64,000 nt of DNA from Roseiarcus sp963780825 (GTDB taxonomy: Bacteria; Pseudomonadota; Alphaproteobacteria; Rhizobiales; Beijerinckiaceae). The notes beneath the pieces were generated by a model that had not been told where the DNA came from, made no database searches, and saw only the letters and a list, made by a program, of their open reading frames with translations. The position numbers and the translations under genes are program-made. Below are positions 28,238 through 35,646 of this stretch, in pieces; positions within the stretch are counted from its first letter, which is position 1, and each line of letters opens with the position of its first letter. Location: positions 1-64,000 of the forward strand of contig CAWADL010000014.1 in assembly GCA_963780825.1 (NCBI GenBank), given 5' to 3'.

Positions 28238-28480
28238 GGACGCGCTCGGGCTTCGCGGAGGTCACGGCGTGGATATCACCGGCGCGCAAATCGACATCGT
28301 CGCTGCCAATACACCCGCCGAAGCTAGCCGCACTTTCGGACGGAAGCGGCAAATTATCGCTTGTACGAACGAACCTCACAAGTAGGTGTCGCATAAGCGA
28401 AAATTCTAGCTGGCGCCGCGACCCGTCATTGCAATGACGGCTATTGGATTTTCCAAGTCGCCTAAACGCGATCCGCGCGC

Positions 28481-29827
28481 TTACTTCGCCGTCGCCCCGC
28501 TGCCTGTCGAAACGATCAGCGAGGACACATTGACCGGCTCAAAGTTCCCCAGCGTCAGACTGCTCAGACAAGCCAAATCCTGGTCATTCCACCGCGAATC
28601 CGGCGTCCCGATCAGCCCGCCGCTCTGCCCGTTGTCAGCGAGAATGATCCCGTAGTTGCGAAACCCCGCGATGATGATCGCCGCTTGCGGGCTATCGCCC
28701 GCGCAACTCGGGTTCGGGGTCGAAGCCTTCAGCCGGTAGATTTCCCCGGCCGGTCCGCTCATCGAGCAATAAGTCGGCGGCGCCGATTGCGAGATCATCG
28801 ACTCGGTCGGTATCCCCGCGTTGCCATTGAGGCAGCTGCCAACCCCCGCCGATTGCGTCCCCGGCCAGACCCAGTAGTTGAGCATATGGTTGACGGTGAA
28901 GCGCACCGGATGCTTCACCACGCCGTTGGGATCGGCCGTCGTGCCGGTGCCGATCACCTCATCGGCGTTGAGCAGCAGCGGCGCGATCGGCAAGCCGGCC
29001 GCGTCCGTGGTGCCGTTCCCCTGCGTAGTCAGTTGATTGGTGGTGACGTCGCCCCACAGCGCATTCGACGAGTCGGTCCATCCCGACCCCTGCGCGATCC
29101 CCTGCCACATCTCGTACAGCGCCGGCGGCATCCCCGAGCCGGCCTCGCGGTAGATCAGCACGTGTCGATCGCCAGTCGAATGGCTGGTGCCTTCGATCGG
29201 CGCGTTGGGCGGAATCGGCCCGTCGGTGAAGTAGGATTGATACATCGTCGTCGACACGCCGACGTCCGCCTGCCCGGCCGGGACGAAGTAAGCCGGAATG
29301 CCGTTAGGGAAAGGCTGGGCGGTCTCATTGCCGAAGAACGGTTTTATCGTCGCGGACTGATAGCCGTAATAGATCGGCGCCGCAGGCGAGGTGTCGACCG
29401 GCAGCCCGGTGCTGGCGGCATCGACCCGATGGTGGAAAATCGAATTCGCCGGAAAGATCGTTGCCAGAAAGGCGTTGGTCCCCGAGATCGAAAACCTGAC
29501 CTGATGCCCCGCCCGCGCGCCCGTGCTGTCGACGACGACAAGGCGCGGATTATAGCTGCCCTGGCCACCGATATGCGCGCCGGTGACCTCGCCGGTCTCC
29601 GGATCGAGCGCGAGGCCCTCCGGCAGCGGGGGGAAGTCGTTGCTCTGGTTGATGACGAACCGATAGGGTGGCGTTCCCCCCGTCGCCTCAAGCGCGCACC
29701 CGGCATAGGGCGCGCCTTGCCGACCGGGATGGCAGACGCGGGTGACGAGATCGAGCGGGGCGGCGGCGAGGGCGGCGGGCGCCGGCAGCAAAAGTGAGGC
29801 GATGGCGCCGACCCAAGCCAGCTTCAT
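28481..29827 (-). CDS. Secreted protein with Ig-like domain and conserved C-terminal domain
   Basis: A 448-residue protein with signal peptide KLAWVGAIASLLLPAPAALAA (start ATG 29827). Residues around 35-125 look like a putative Ig (He_PIG) domain: GGTPPYRFVINQ, GLALDPETGEVTG, YNPRLVVVDSTGARA. The larger C-terminal part has IPPNAPIEGTSHSTGDRHVLI, DAAGLPIAPLLLNADEV, HPVRFTVNHMLNYWVWPG, IYRLKAST and YGIILADNGQSGG. I associate that pattern with a widespread family of secreted proteins of unknown function in several phyla. No catalytic motif is recognised. It stands alone. Confidence 0.7.
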   Translation of the reverse strand: MKLAWVGAIASLLLPAPAALAAAPLDLVTRVCHPGRQGAPYAGCALEATGGTPPYRFVINQSNDFPPLPEGLALDPETGEVTGAHIGGQGSYNPRLVVVDSTGARAGHQVRFSISGTNAFLATIFPANSIFHHRVDAASTGLPVDTSPAAPIYYGYQSATIKPFFGNETAQPFPNGIPAYFVPAGQADVGVSTTMYQSYFTDGPIPPNAPIEGTSHSTGDRHVLIYREAGSGMPPALYEMWQGIAQGSGWTDSSNALWGDVTTNQLTTQGNGTTDAAGLPIAPLLLNADEVIGTGTTADPNGVVKHPVRFTVNHMLNYWVWPGTQSAGVGSCLNGNAGIPTESMISQSAPPTYCSMSGPAGEIYRLKASTPNPSCAGDSPQAAIIIAGFRNYGIILADNGQSGGLIGTPDSRWNDQDLACLSSLTLGNFEPVNVSSLIVSTGSGATAK

Positions 29828-29990
29828 GCGAAAAGCCTTTGTCTTTAATCCGCGCTGCTGACCGCGGCGGCGGTTGCCCTTTGGATACGGAAGCTGTCTG
29901 AACGAAAGCAAACCTGAACTGTTAACATTGTATCCGTCGCTGACTTGGGACAGCAAAGCAAGGATTGGCTTTGAGAACTAAGGTCTCCGT

Positions 29991-30018
29991 GATGGCCGGG
30001 CTTGTTGTGCCGGCCATC
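29991..30018. repeat. Short palindrome GATGGCCGGGC...GCCGGCCATC
   Basis: GATGGCCGGGC and GCCGGCCATC flank six bases within a gene-free stretch (29828-30259). A second hairpin with CCCGCGG and CCGCGGG arms lies at about 30106-30133. These resemble dispersed intergenic palindromes of Rhizobiales. I see no gene in the rest of the stretch. Confidence 0.5.
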
Positions 30019-30259
30019 TACGCCGAGACCCGCACCGTTCAGGACCGTACGCCGGCGCTCGCGGCGAACCGCCGTCAAACCTGCAGGGTCCAAACATCGC
30101 CCATCCCGCGGTCCTCTGCTCGAGCCACCGCGGGACTTCGTGGCATGACCGACATCGCCATCCAGACTTCAAGCGCCGCCGCCATCCGCTCGACCGAGAT
30201 TTCTCCGCTTACCCGCCGACCTTGAGCGTAGCGAGGGCGCTTTGCACCGCCGGCGAACT

Positions 30260-30445
30260 CTAAGTCGCGGATGAAGCCGACGCCTTGAGCGGCTTATAGT
30301 CGCCGTCACCATCCTTCACTTGCGACGATTTGGCGCTTCGGACCTTGAAGTCGCCGTCGGATGCACGGGCCATGACCGTCGCCGCGCTGGTTGCCGGAGG
30401 CGTCGGGGGCGCGCCTGCATTCGCTGATACCGCTGAAATAGACAT
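30260..30445 (-). CDS. Small hypothetical protein, 61 residues
   Basis: MSISAVSANAG, a Pro/Thr/Ala-rich segment, then ASDGDFKVRSAKSSQVKDGDGDYKPL. The DGDF/DGDY repeats resemble small Rhizobiales proteins of unknown role. A GGAG lies a suitable distance upstream of ATG 30445. No domain is recognised and coding status is tentative. Confidence 0.45.
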   Translation of the reverse strand: MSISAVSANAGAPPTPPATSAATVMARASDGDFKVRSAKSSQVKDGDGDYKPLKASASSAT

Positions 30446-30665
30446 GGTTTGCTCGAACTCCAAGGTGAGATGCAACACCTTCGCGCCTTGCGCGGAGGGG
30501 TTTGTGAGACGCGAGGGACATGGCGGCGGCCGCCGGTCGTAGGACCGCTTCATGCGTCCAAGCGAGGCGGCGCCCGCCTCGTGGCCTACGACCCGAAAAG
30601 GTCTGGGGAATGCCGGTTAACCACGGCATAGGTGGGTCTGGTCGGAAGACTTGCCGCAAGAGCCG

Positions 30666-32012
30666 TCATGCGATCGCCACCCCTAAGGCAGCGGTCATTT
30701 TCATGACGACGCAAGCCCGTACACCGGAGCTGCCGTCCGCGCGGTTTGCGACCGATAGTGCGAAGCCGTGCCGGTCCGCCACCTGCTTGACGATCGCCAA
30801 TCCAAGGCCGGAGCCAGTCCCATGCAACGTATCGGCGCGAAAGAAGCGTTCGAATATTCGAGGCATGGCCTCCCTTGCAATACCGGGGCCCGAATCGGTG
30901 ATTTCAACGACAGCGTCTTTCCCCTCAAGCTTCAGGCTCACGTCGACTCGACCACCCGCCGGACTATATTTCACCGCGTTCTCGATCAGATTGCCGAAAA
31001 GCGCCTTCAGCTCCACCTCCGAACCGAGACAGCAGGCGGACGTTGTCTCAATCAAGCCAAGATCGACCCCCTTCAGGTCCGCCAGCGGAACCAGTTCTGC
31101 AACGCAGTCGGTCAGCAATGCCCGCACATCGACTGAGGCAAGCTGGGGCGGCGTCGTTTCATCGAGTCTCGCCAATCGCAAAAGCTGGTTGGTCATCAAC
31201 GTCGCACGCAACACGCCTTGGGCGAGAGAGGATATCGCCGCCGCCTCGTCTTTGCGGTGTGGAGAGCGCAGCACGTCGACTTGAATCTGCAGCGCCGCGA
31301 GAGGAGTGCGTAGTTCATGCGCTGCGTCCGCGACGAAGCGTTTTTGCGCGCTGACGGCGGCGCTCAGCCGGCCGATCAATCCGTTCAGGCTTTCCACCAG
31401 GGGCACAACTTCCGTGGGCGCGCCGTTTGCGTCGATCGGCGCGCCCGCTTCGGCCCCCCGCGCGCCAATCTCGGCGACAAGCAAATCGAGGCGGCGCAGC
31501 GACCTGTTCATCGCCCACCCCACGACAAACCACGAGAGCGGAATGACGAGCAGGACCGGCGTCGCCGCCGTGAGCGCGGCGTTCTGCGCAACCTCTACGC
31601 GCACCGTCCGTTGCTGAGCGATTTGGACGATCGGAAACGACGATCCGGCGGTATAGACGCGCCACATTTCGCCCTTGGCCGGGATGTCGGCAAAGCCCGG
31701 CTTTTGCGGACCCAGGTCCAAAAGCGGACCCGACACGAAGGAGGGTGACCCGGCATGGGTAAAGATGGCCACCGCAAACACATCCTCGGGGTCGTCATCT
31801 GCTGCGGGCAACGCATCTGCGACGCGAACGCCTCCCCCGGCGTTGAGGGCAATTTGCTGCAGCTGCCCGTCCAGAAGCTCTGAAACACTGAAGTATGTGA
31901 ACGCATAGGCCGCGGCCGAGCCGATCAACCCGATGAACGCCAGCAGAGCGGTCATCCAGATAAGGGCGGTCCGACGCAGCGAAGTCGATTTTATAGCTTT
32001 GCCACCATCCAT
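30666..32012 (-). CDS. Two-component sensor histidine kinase
   Basis: About 448 residues. TM1 (TALIWMTALLAFIGLIGSAAA) and TM2 (TPVLLVIPLSWFVVGWAM) enclose a periplasmic sensor of about 120 residues; a HAMP-like linker follows. The H box is FVADAAHELRTPLAAL, the N box GNLIENAVKYSPAGG, and G boxes DSGPGIA and GTGSGLGLAIVKQ. The layout resembles QseC/PmrB kinases. The start ATG 32012 overlaps the response regulator by 22 bases, so the pair is coupled. The signal is unknown. Confidence 0.9.
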   Translation of the reverse strand: MDGGKAIKSTSLRRTALIWMTALLAFIGLIGSAAAYAFTYFSVSELLDGQLQQIALNAGGGVRVADALPAADDDPEDVFAVAIFTHAGSPSFVSGPLLDLGPQKPGFADIPAKGEMWRVYTAGSSFPIVQIAQQRTVRVEVAQNAALTAATPVLLVIPLSWFVVGWAMNRSLRRLDLLVAEIGARGAEAGAPIDANGAPTEVVPLVESLNGLIGRLSAAVSAQKRFVADAAHELRTPLAALQIQVDVLRSPHRKDEAAAISSLAQGVLRATLMTNQLLRLARLDETTPPQLASVDVRALLTDCVAELVPLADLKGVDLGLIETTSACCLGSEVELKALFGNLIENAVKYSPAGGRVDVSLKLEGKDAVVEITDSGPGIAREAMPRIFERFFRADTLHGTGSGLGLAIVKQVADRHGFALSVANRADGSSGVRACVVMKMTAALGVAIA

Positions 32013-32650
32013 CCGACACCACGCACGTTGAGGATCGCCGCTTTGTCGAATTTGCTGCGCACCGAGTGAATGAGATAGTCGATCGCATTGCTCTCGATCT
32101 CTTCGCCCCATCCATAAATGCGGTCCTCGATCTGTGCACGCGAGAGGACGCGTCCGGGACTTTCCATGAGCGCAAGCATCAAGGCGTATTCGCGAGGCGG
32201 CAGGGGTAGCGCCGCCCCGTTGCGGACCAGTTCCCGCGTCTCCGTGTCGAGCTCCATGGCGCCGGCGATCAATCGCGCCGAAGCTTGGCCGCCGCGCCGA
32301 CGAATCAAAGCCCGCATCCGCGCCAGGAGCTCGCGAACCTCGAAGGGTTTGCAGACATAGTCGTCGGCGCCGAGGTCAAGGCCAGATACGCGGTCGTTCA
32401 GCTCGTCGCGCGCGGTGAGAATCAATACCGGCGTGGAATTTCCTGCAGCCCTTGCGCTCTTGAGCAGCGCCAGTCCGTCGATGCCGGGAAGACTGAGGTC
32501 GAGCAGAATGAGCAAATAGCCGGGATCGCGAATGACCGCTTCCGCGTCATGCCCGTCGCGCGTCCAGTCTACGGAGATGCCCTCGGCCGAGAGGACTTTC
32601 ACCAGTCCTTCGCCAATCATCTCGTCGTCTTCGACCAGTAGAATTCGCAT
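31991..32650 (-). CDS. OmpR-family response regulator
   Basis: A 219-residue regulator with receiver domain MRILLVEDDEMIGEGL, the phospho-acceptor aspartate in LLILLDLSLPGIDG, and KPFEVRELLAR. It is followed by a winged-helix DNA-binding domain (LPPREYALMLALMESPGRVLSR, IESNAIDYLIHSVRSKF). ATG 32650 is chosen over 32662 because MRILLVEDD is the standard start. It is the QseB/PmrA type. A direct-repeat site upstream of the divergent gene at 32834 matches what such a regulator would bind. Confidence 0.92.
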   Translation of the reverse strand: MRILLVEDDEMIGEGLVKVLSAEGISVDWTRDGHDAEAVIRDPGYLLILLDLSLPGIDGLALLKSARAAGNSTPVLILTARDELNDRVSGLDLGADDYVCKPFEVRELLARMRALIRRRGGQASARLIAGAMELDTETRELVRNGAALPLPPREYALMLALMESPGRVLSRAQIEDRIYGWGEEIESNAIDYLIHSVRSKFDKAAILNVRGVGWMVAKL

Positions 32651-32766
32651 ATTGTAGCTCAACCAGGAACGCGGCCGCGCGACTGCGTTCTACGCGCCTA
32701 CGCGGGTTGAGTTAGAGGAAGATTAGGGCGCAATCGGCGCCTCTTCATTTCACAGGAGTTATGCGG

Positions 32767-32818
32767 CTAATTCCACACTAATTTTCATGCGCCATCCTAT
32801 AATACAGATAATGTCTGT
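32767..32818 (+). promoter_or_regulatory. Promoter with tandem CTAATT boxes upstream of the DUF347 gene
   Basis: CTAATT (32767-32772), five bases, CTAATT (32778-32783) form a direct repeat with 11-base period. It overlaps the expected -35 position of a perfect TATAAT at 32798-32803. OmpR/PmrA-type regulators bind such half-sites spaced by five bases and activate from this position. ACAGATAATGTCTGT at 32804-32818 is an additional palindrome just downstream of the -10 that could be an operator. Control by the divergent two-component system is inference. Confidence 0.55.
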
Positions 32819-32833
32819 TTTATATGGATAAAC

Positions 32834-33631
32834 ATGAATAGCAGTCTAACCGGCGCTCTCTCCAAAGTTCCAGAGGTCACGCTCGGCTTCTGGATCATCA
32901 AAATACTGGCGACGACGTTGGGGGAGACGGGCGGCGATGCCGTTACAATGAGCCTGCTGCACGCGGATAAGGATGCCGCCAATGGGGGTTATCTGATTGG
33001 GACAGGCATTTTCCTGGCGCTGTTCATCGCCACGGTCGTCGTTCAGATCTTGACGGAGAGATTTAATCCGTGGGTCTACTGGATCGCCATTGTCGCCTCG
33101 ACCACCGTCGGCACGACGCTCGCCGATTTTTTCGACCGCTCAGTGGGTATTGGATACGCTGGCGGGTCTTCGATTCTGTTGGTCTGCGTGATTGGGTCGC
33201 TCGCGCTCTGGTACTATACGCTCGGTTCGATCAGCGTTCAGACGGTTGCGACCCCTAGGGTCGAATGTTTCTATTGGGTCACGATAACCTTCTCACAGAC
33301 GCTCGGCACCGCCCTCGGCGATTGGACGGCGGACGACACCGGACTCGGATTTGGTGGGGGCGCGCTGGTTTTCGGCGCGGCGCTCGCCTTGCTGGTTGTG
33401 CTTTACTACGCGAACTGGGTGTCGCGAGTCCTGCTGTTCTGGGCCGCCTTCATTTTGACGCGCCCGCTCGGCGCAACCGTCGGCGACCTCCTCGATAAGC
33501 CGCTCGCCCGCGGCGGCTTGGCGCTCGATCGCTACTACGCCTCGGGCGTGCTGATCGCTGCGATCGTCGCGTTGATCGTCCTTCTTCCCCAAAGAGCAGG
33601 TCGCCATCCCACGACGGCAAGCGCCGCTTGA
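32834..33631 (+). CDS. DUF347-repeat membrane protein (COG4705-like)
   Basis: A 265-residue membrane protein made of repeated units, each with a T-L/G-E/A-x-x-GD motif: IIKILATTLGETGGDAVT, IAIVASTTVGTTLADFFD, ITFSQTLGTALGDWTADD and FILTRPLGATVGDLLDKP. Four such DUF347 repeats and about eight hydrophobic segments are visible. Proteins of this group are often found beside QseBC/PmrAB-like systems, and their function is unknown. The gene is divergent from the response regulator and has a clear promoter with regulator-type direct repeats. Confidence 0.8.
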   Translation: MNSSLTGALSKVPEVTLGFWIIKILATTLGETGGDAVTMSLLHADKDAANGGYLIGTGIFLALFIATVVVQILTERFNPWVYWIAIVASTTVGTTLADFFDRSVGIGYAGGSSILLVCVIGSLALWYYTLGSISVQTVATPRVECFYWVTITFSQTLGTALGDWTADDTGLGFGGGALVFGAALALLVVLYYANWVSRVLLFWAAFILTRPLGATVGDLLDKPLARGGLALDRYYASGVLIAAIVALIVLLPQRAGRHPTTASAA

Positions 33632-33777
33632 TAGGCGCGAATAATCGAGAGCGCGGCGGGCTGCGTCCCGGGGCCAGGCGCTTTTATTTTGATCGCTCTC
33701 GTGTCCCCGGCGCTACAGCTTCGTAAACTCGCAGACCGTAAGCTCTCCCACGGAGTACGCCTTCAAAGGAGGCCGCC

Positions 33778-33927
33778 GTGAAGTTCCGCTGCGACAACTG
33801 CCACCACGAGATCAAGCAGACGCCGATCATCGAGGCGCGTCGGAAGTTCTGTCACGGTCGCTGCGGCGAGCACTGGAAGCGCCGCATGCTGCGATCCCAA
33901 GCCTCCCAGAAGCCGGCCCAGCAGTAG
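33778..33927 (+). CDS. 49-residue zinc-ribbon-like protein
   Basis: GTG 33778 follows a perfect AAAGGAGG (33765-33772) with a five-base spacer. The product starts VKFRCDNCHHEI and contains EARRKFCHGRCGEHWKRRM. CxxC plus CxxxC with nearby histidines suggests a single zinc site. It ends in a Gln/Ala-rich tail at the TAG at 33925. The strong ribosome site and cysteine pattern make this a credible gene; its role is unknown. Confidence 0.55.
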   Translation: MKFRCDNCHHEIKQTPIIEARRKFCHGRCGEHWKRRMLRSQASQKPAQQ

Positions 33928-34038
33928 CTCGCACTACGGCGACTACCGACACGCCTGCCCAAACGGCTACCTTTCTCCAATTCACTACGTGGAACCTCGA
34001 CCGTACTTCCGTCGTTTTCGATTTGGAGGAGAACGGCC

Positions 34039-34296
34039 ATGACTGCGCAACACGTCGCGGAGACAATCAAGCCAAGACGCACGGCGAAGAAGCGCGCGCC
34101 TGCTAAAAGCAAAGCCCGTAAATTCGAGAGCCAGCTCTTCAACGGCGTCTCCGATGCATTGGGAACATGCCACGACGCCGTCACCGGAGTTGGAGAACGC
34201 GTCGCGGGCATATTCCACCGCATAGCCGGCTCGGCGCCCAAAAAGCCTCGGAAGCGGACTGCGAATGCCGGCAAGCGACGAAGTCGCACTGCGTAA
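34039..34296 (+). CDS. Small basic protein, 85 residues
   Basis: ATG 34039 follows GGAGGAGAA at good spacing. The product has a Lys/Arg/Ala-rich N-terminus (RRTAKKRAPAKSKARK), a central helix (FNGVSDALGTCHDAVTGVGERVAGIFHRIAG) and a Lys/Arg-rich tail. The tails look histone-H1-like and may bind nucleic acid (inference). It lies near other small stress-type genes. Confidence 0.5.
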   Translation: MTAQHVAETIKPRRTAKKRAPAKSKARKFESQLFNGVSDALGTCHDAVTGVGERVAGIFHRIAGSAPKKPRKRTANAGKRRSRTA

Positions 34297-34602
34297 GCTC
34301 TGCTCGGTAGCAAATCGCGAGGGCGTACCGCGACGGCGCCAATGTTCCGGCTTGCCGCGTGAAGCCGCCGCGCCGTAGAACGAGCCGCTATAGACCCCAC
34401 GGCGCCTCTGTTGGTCGGTTCATCGTTATTCCTGTCTGGAATAATCGGTATCTCTCCATGACGGCTATCGGCGGCACGGAGAGCGGCGCAAGGCCTCACC
34501 GCTCCGTCTGCCGAGCCGTCGCGCCGATAGGGTCGTCCTGCGATCCTTGGCCGGCGGCGGGGCGCTTGACGGGACGCCCACCCTCAGACGTACGGAGACC
34601 CC
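34297..34602. other. Gene-free stretch
   Basis: About 300 bases between the small basic protein and the GST gene. Only open frames without recognisable similarity are present. I see no convincing gene, RNA or repeat. Confidence 0.4.
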
Positions 34603-35241
34603 ATGTTGCAAGTATACGCGTTCTCGACCCCCAACAGCGTGCGGGTCCCGATCGCCCTGGAGGAGATGGGCCTCGGCTACGAGTTGCACGCCATCAACGT
34701 CCGCAAGGGCGAGCAGAAACAGCCCGGTTACCTGGCGATCAACCCGAATGGCAAGGTGCCCGTGCTTGTCGACCCCGATGGCCCAGACGGCGAGTCGCTG
34801 ACCCTGACCGAGTCGGGCGCGATCCTCATCTACCTGGCGGAAAAGACGGGCAAGCTTCTGCCCAAGAGCGGCGCCGCGCGCGCCCGGGTGTTCGAACAGA
34901 TGTTCTTCCACCTGACCGGCATCGGCCCGGCGCTGGGCCAAGTCGGATTCTTCAAACGCCAAGCGTCGGAAAACATTCCGCTTGCCATCGACCGCTTCCA
35001 GAAGGAATCCGAGCGGGTGCTGGCGGTGCTCGAGGGCGTGTTGGCCGAGCGAAAGTTCGTGGCCGGCCCGGACTTCTCCATCGCCGACATCGTCCACTTC
35101 GGCTGGCTGTGGCGGCGTGAGTTCGCCGGCATCGATTTCGAAGCCACGCCGAACATTGCACGCTGGTACGAAGAGGTCGCGGATCGTCCGGCCGTTCGGC
35201 GCGCGCTCGAACGGGTCACCGCGCTCGTCCCGCCGGCCTAG
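34603..35241 (+). CDS. Glutathione S-transferase, YfcG/Nu-like
   Basis: A 212-residue GST. The thioredoxin-like N-terminal domain reads LQVYAFSTPNSVRVPIALEEMG and has the cis-proline and glutathione-binding block NPNGKVPVLVD with TLTESGAILIYLAEKTG. The all-alpha C-terminal domain ends with FSIADIVHFGWLW. TPNS near the start is typical of the YfcG group, which act as disulfide reductases. The ATG at 34603 matches family length. Confidence 0.88.
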   Translation: MLQVYAFSTPNSVRVPIALEEMGLGYELHAINVRKGEQKQPGYLAINPNGKVPVLVDPDGPDGESLTLTESGAILIYLAEKTGKLLPKSGAARARVFEQMFFHLTGIGPALGQVGFFKRQASENIPLAIDRFQKESERVLAVLEGVLAERKFVAGPDFSIADIVHFGWLWRREFAGIDFEATPNIARWYEEVADRPAVRRALERVTALVPPA

Positions 35242-35310
35242 CGCGCGGCCGCGGACAATCCTGCAATGCGCATCATGTCGCCGTTATCGCCATGAGGCCC
35301 ACGGCGCGCC

Positions 35311-35646
35311 TTAGTAATGGTCGGTCGATTTCACAAACGCGTGCACCTGCCAAATCTCATCAGCCGACAGACGCCCCTTGAACGAGGGCATCTGCGTGCC
35401 CTCGCGGCCGTTGGTCACGGTTTGCAGGAACCGCTCGTCGCTCAGCTGCGTCGCGAACAGATTGGGTCCCCGCGCGCCCTTGCTGTGGTGGCAGACGTAA
35501 CATTTGGAGCCATAGGTGGCGCGGCCGGCGGCGATCGCCTCCGGCTGGCCGAGGAACGGGTCGGTCAGGTCGTCGGCGCGAACCATCGTCAGCGGCGTCG
35601 CCGCCGCCAACGAAGCGATCAGTCCAACCACCGCGAAAGCGCGCAT
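35311..35646 (-). CDS. Periplasmic cytochrome c, partner of the PQQ dehydrogenase
   Basis: A 111-residue mono-haem cytochrome. The signal peptide is MRAFAVVGLIASLAAATPLTMVRA; the haem site is SKCYVCHHSKGARGPNLF, and the axial methionine lies in GTQMPSFKGRLS. The start overlaps the stop of the PQQ dehydrogenase gene as TGATG, so it is translationally coupled and very likely the electron acceptor of that enzyme. An upstream in-frame extension lies inside the dehydrogenase gene and is rejected. Confidence 0.9.
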   Translation of the reverse strand: MRAFAVVGLIASLAAATPLTMVRADDLTDPFLGQPEAIAAGRATYGSKCYVCHHSKGARGPNLFATQLSDERFLQTVTNGREGTQMPSFKGRLSADEIWQVHAFVKSTDHY

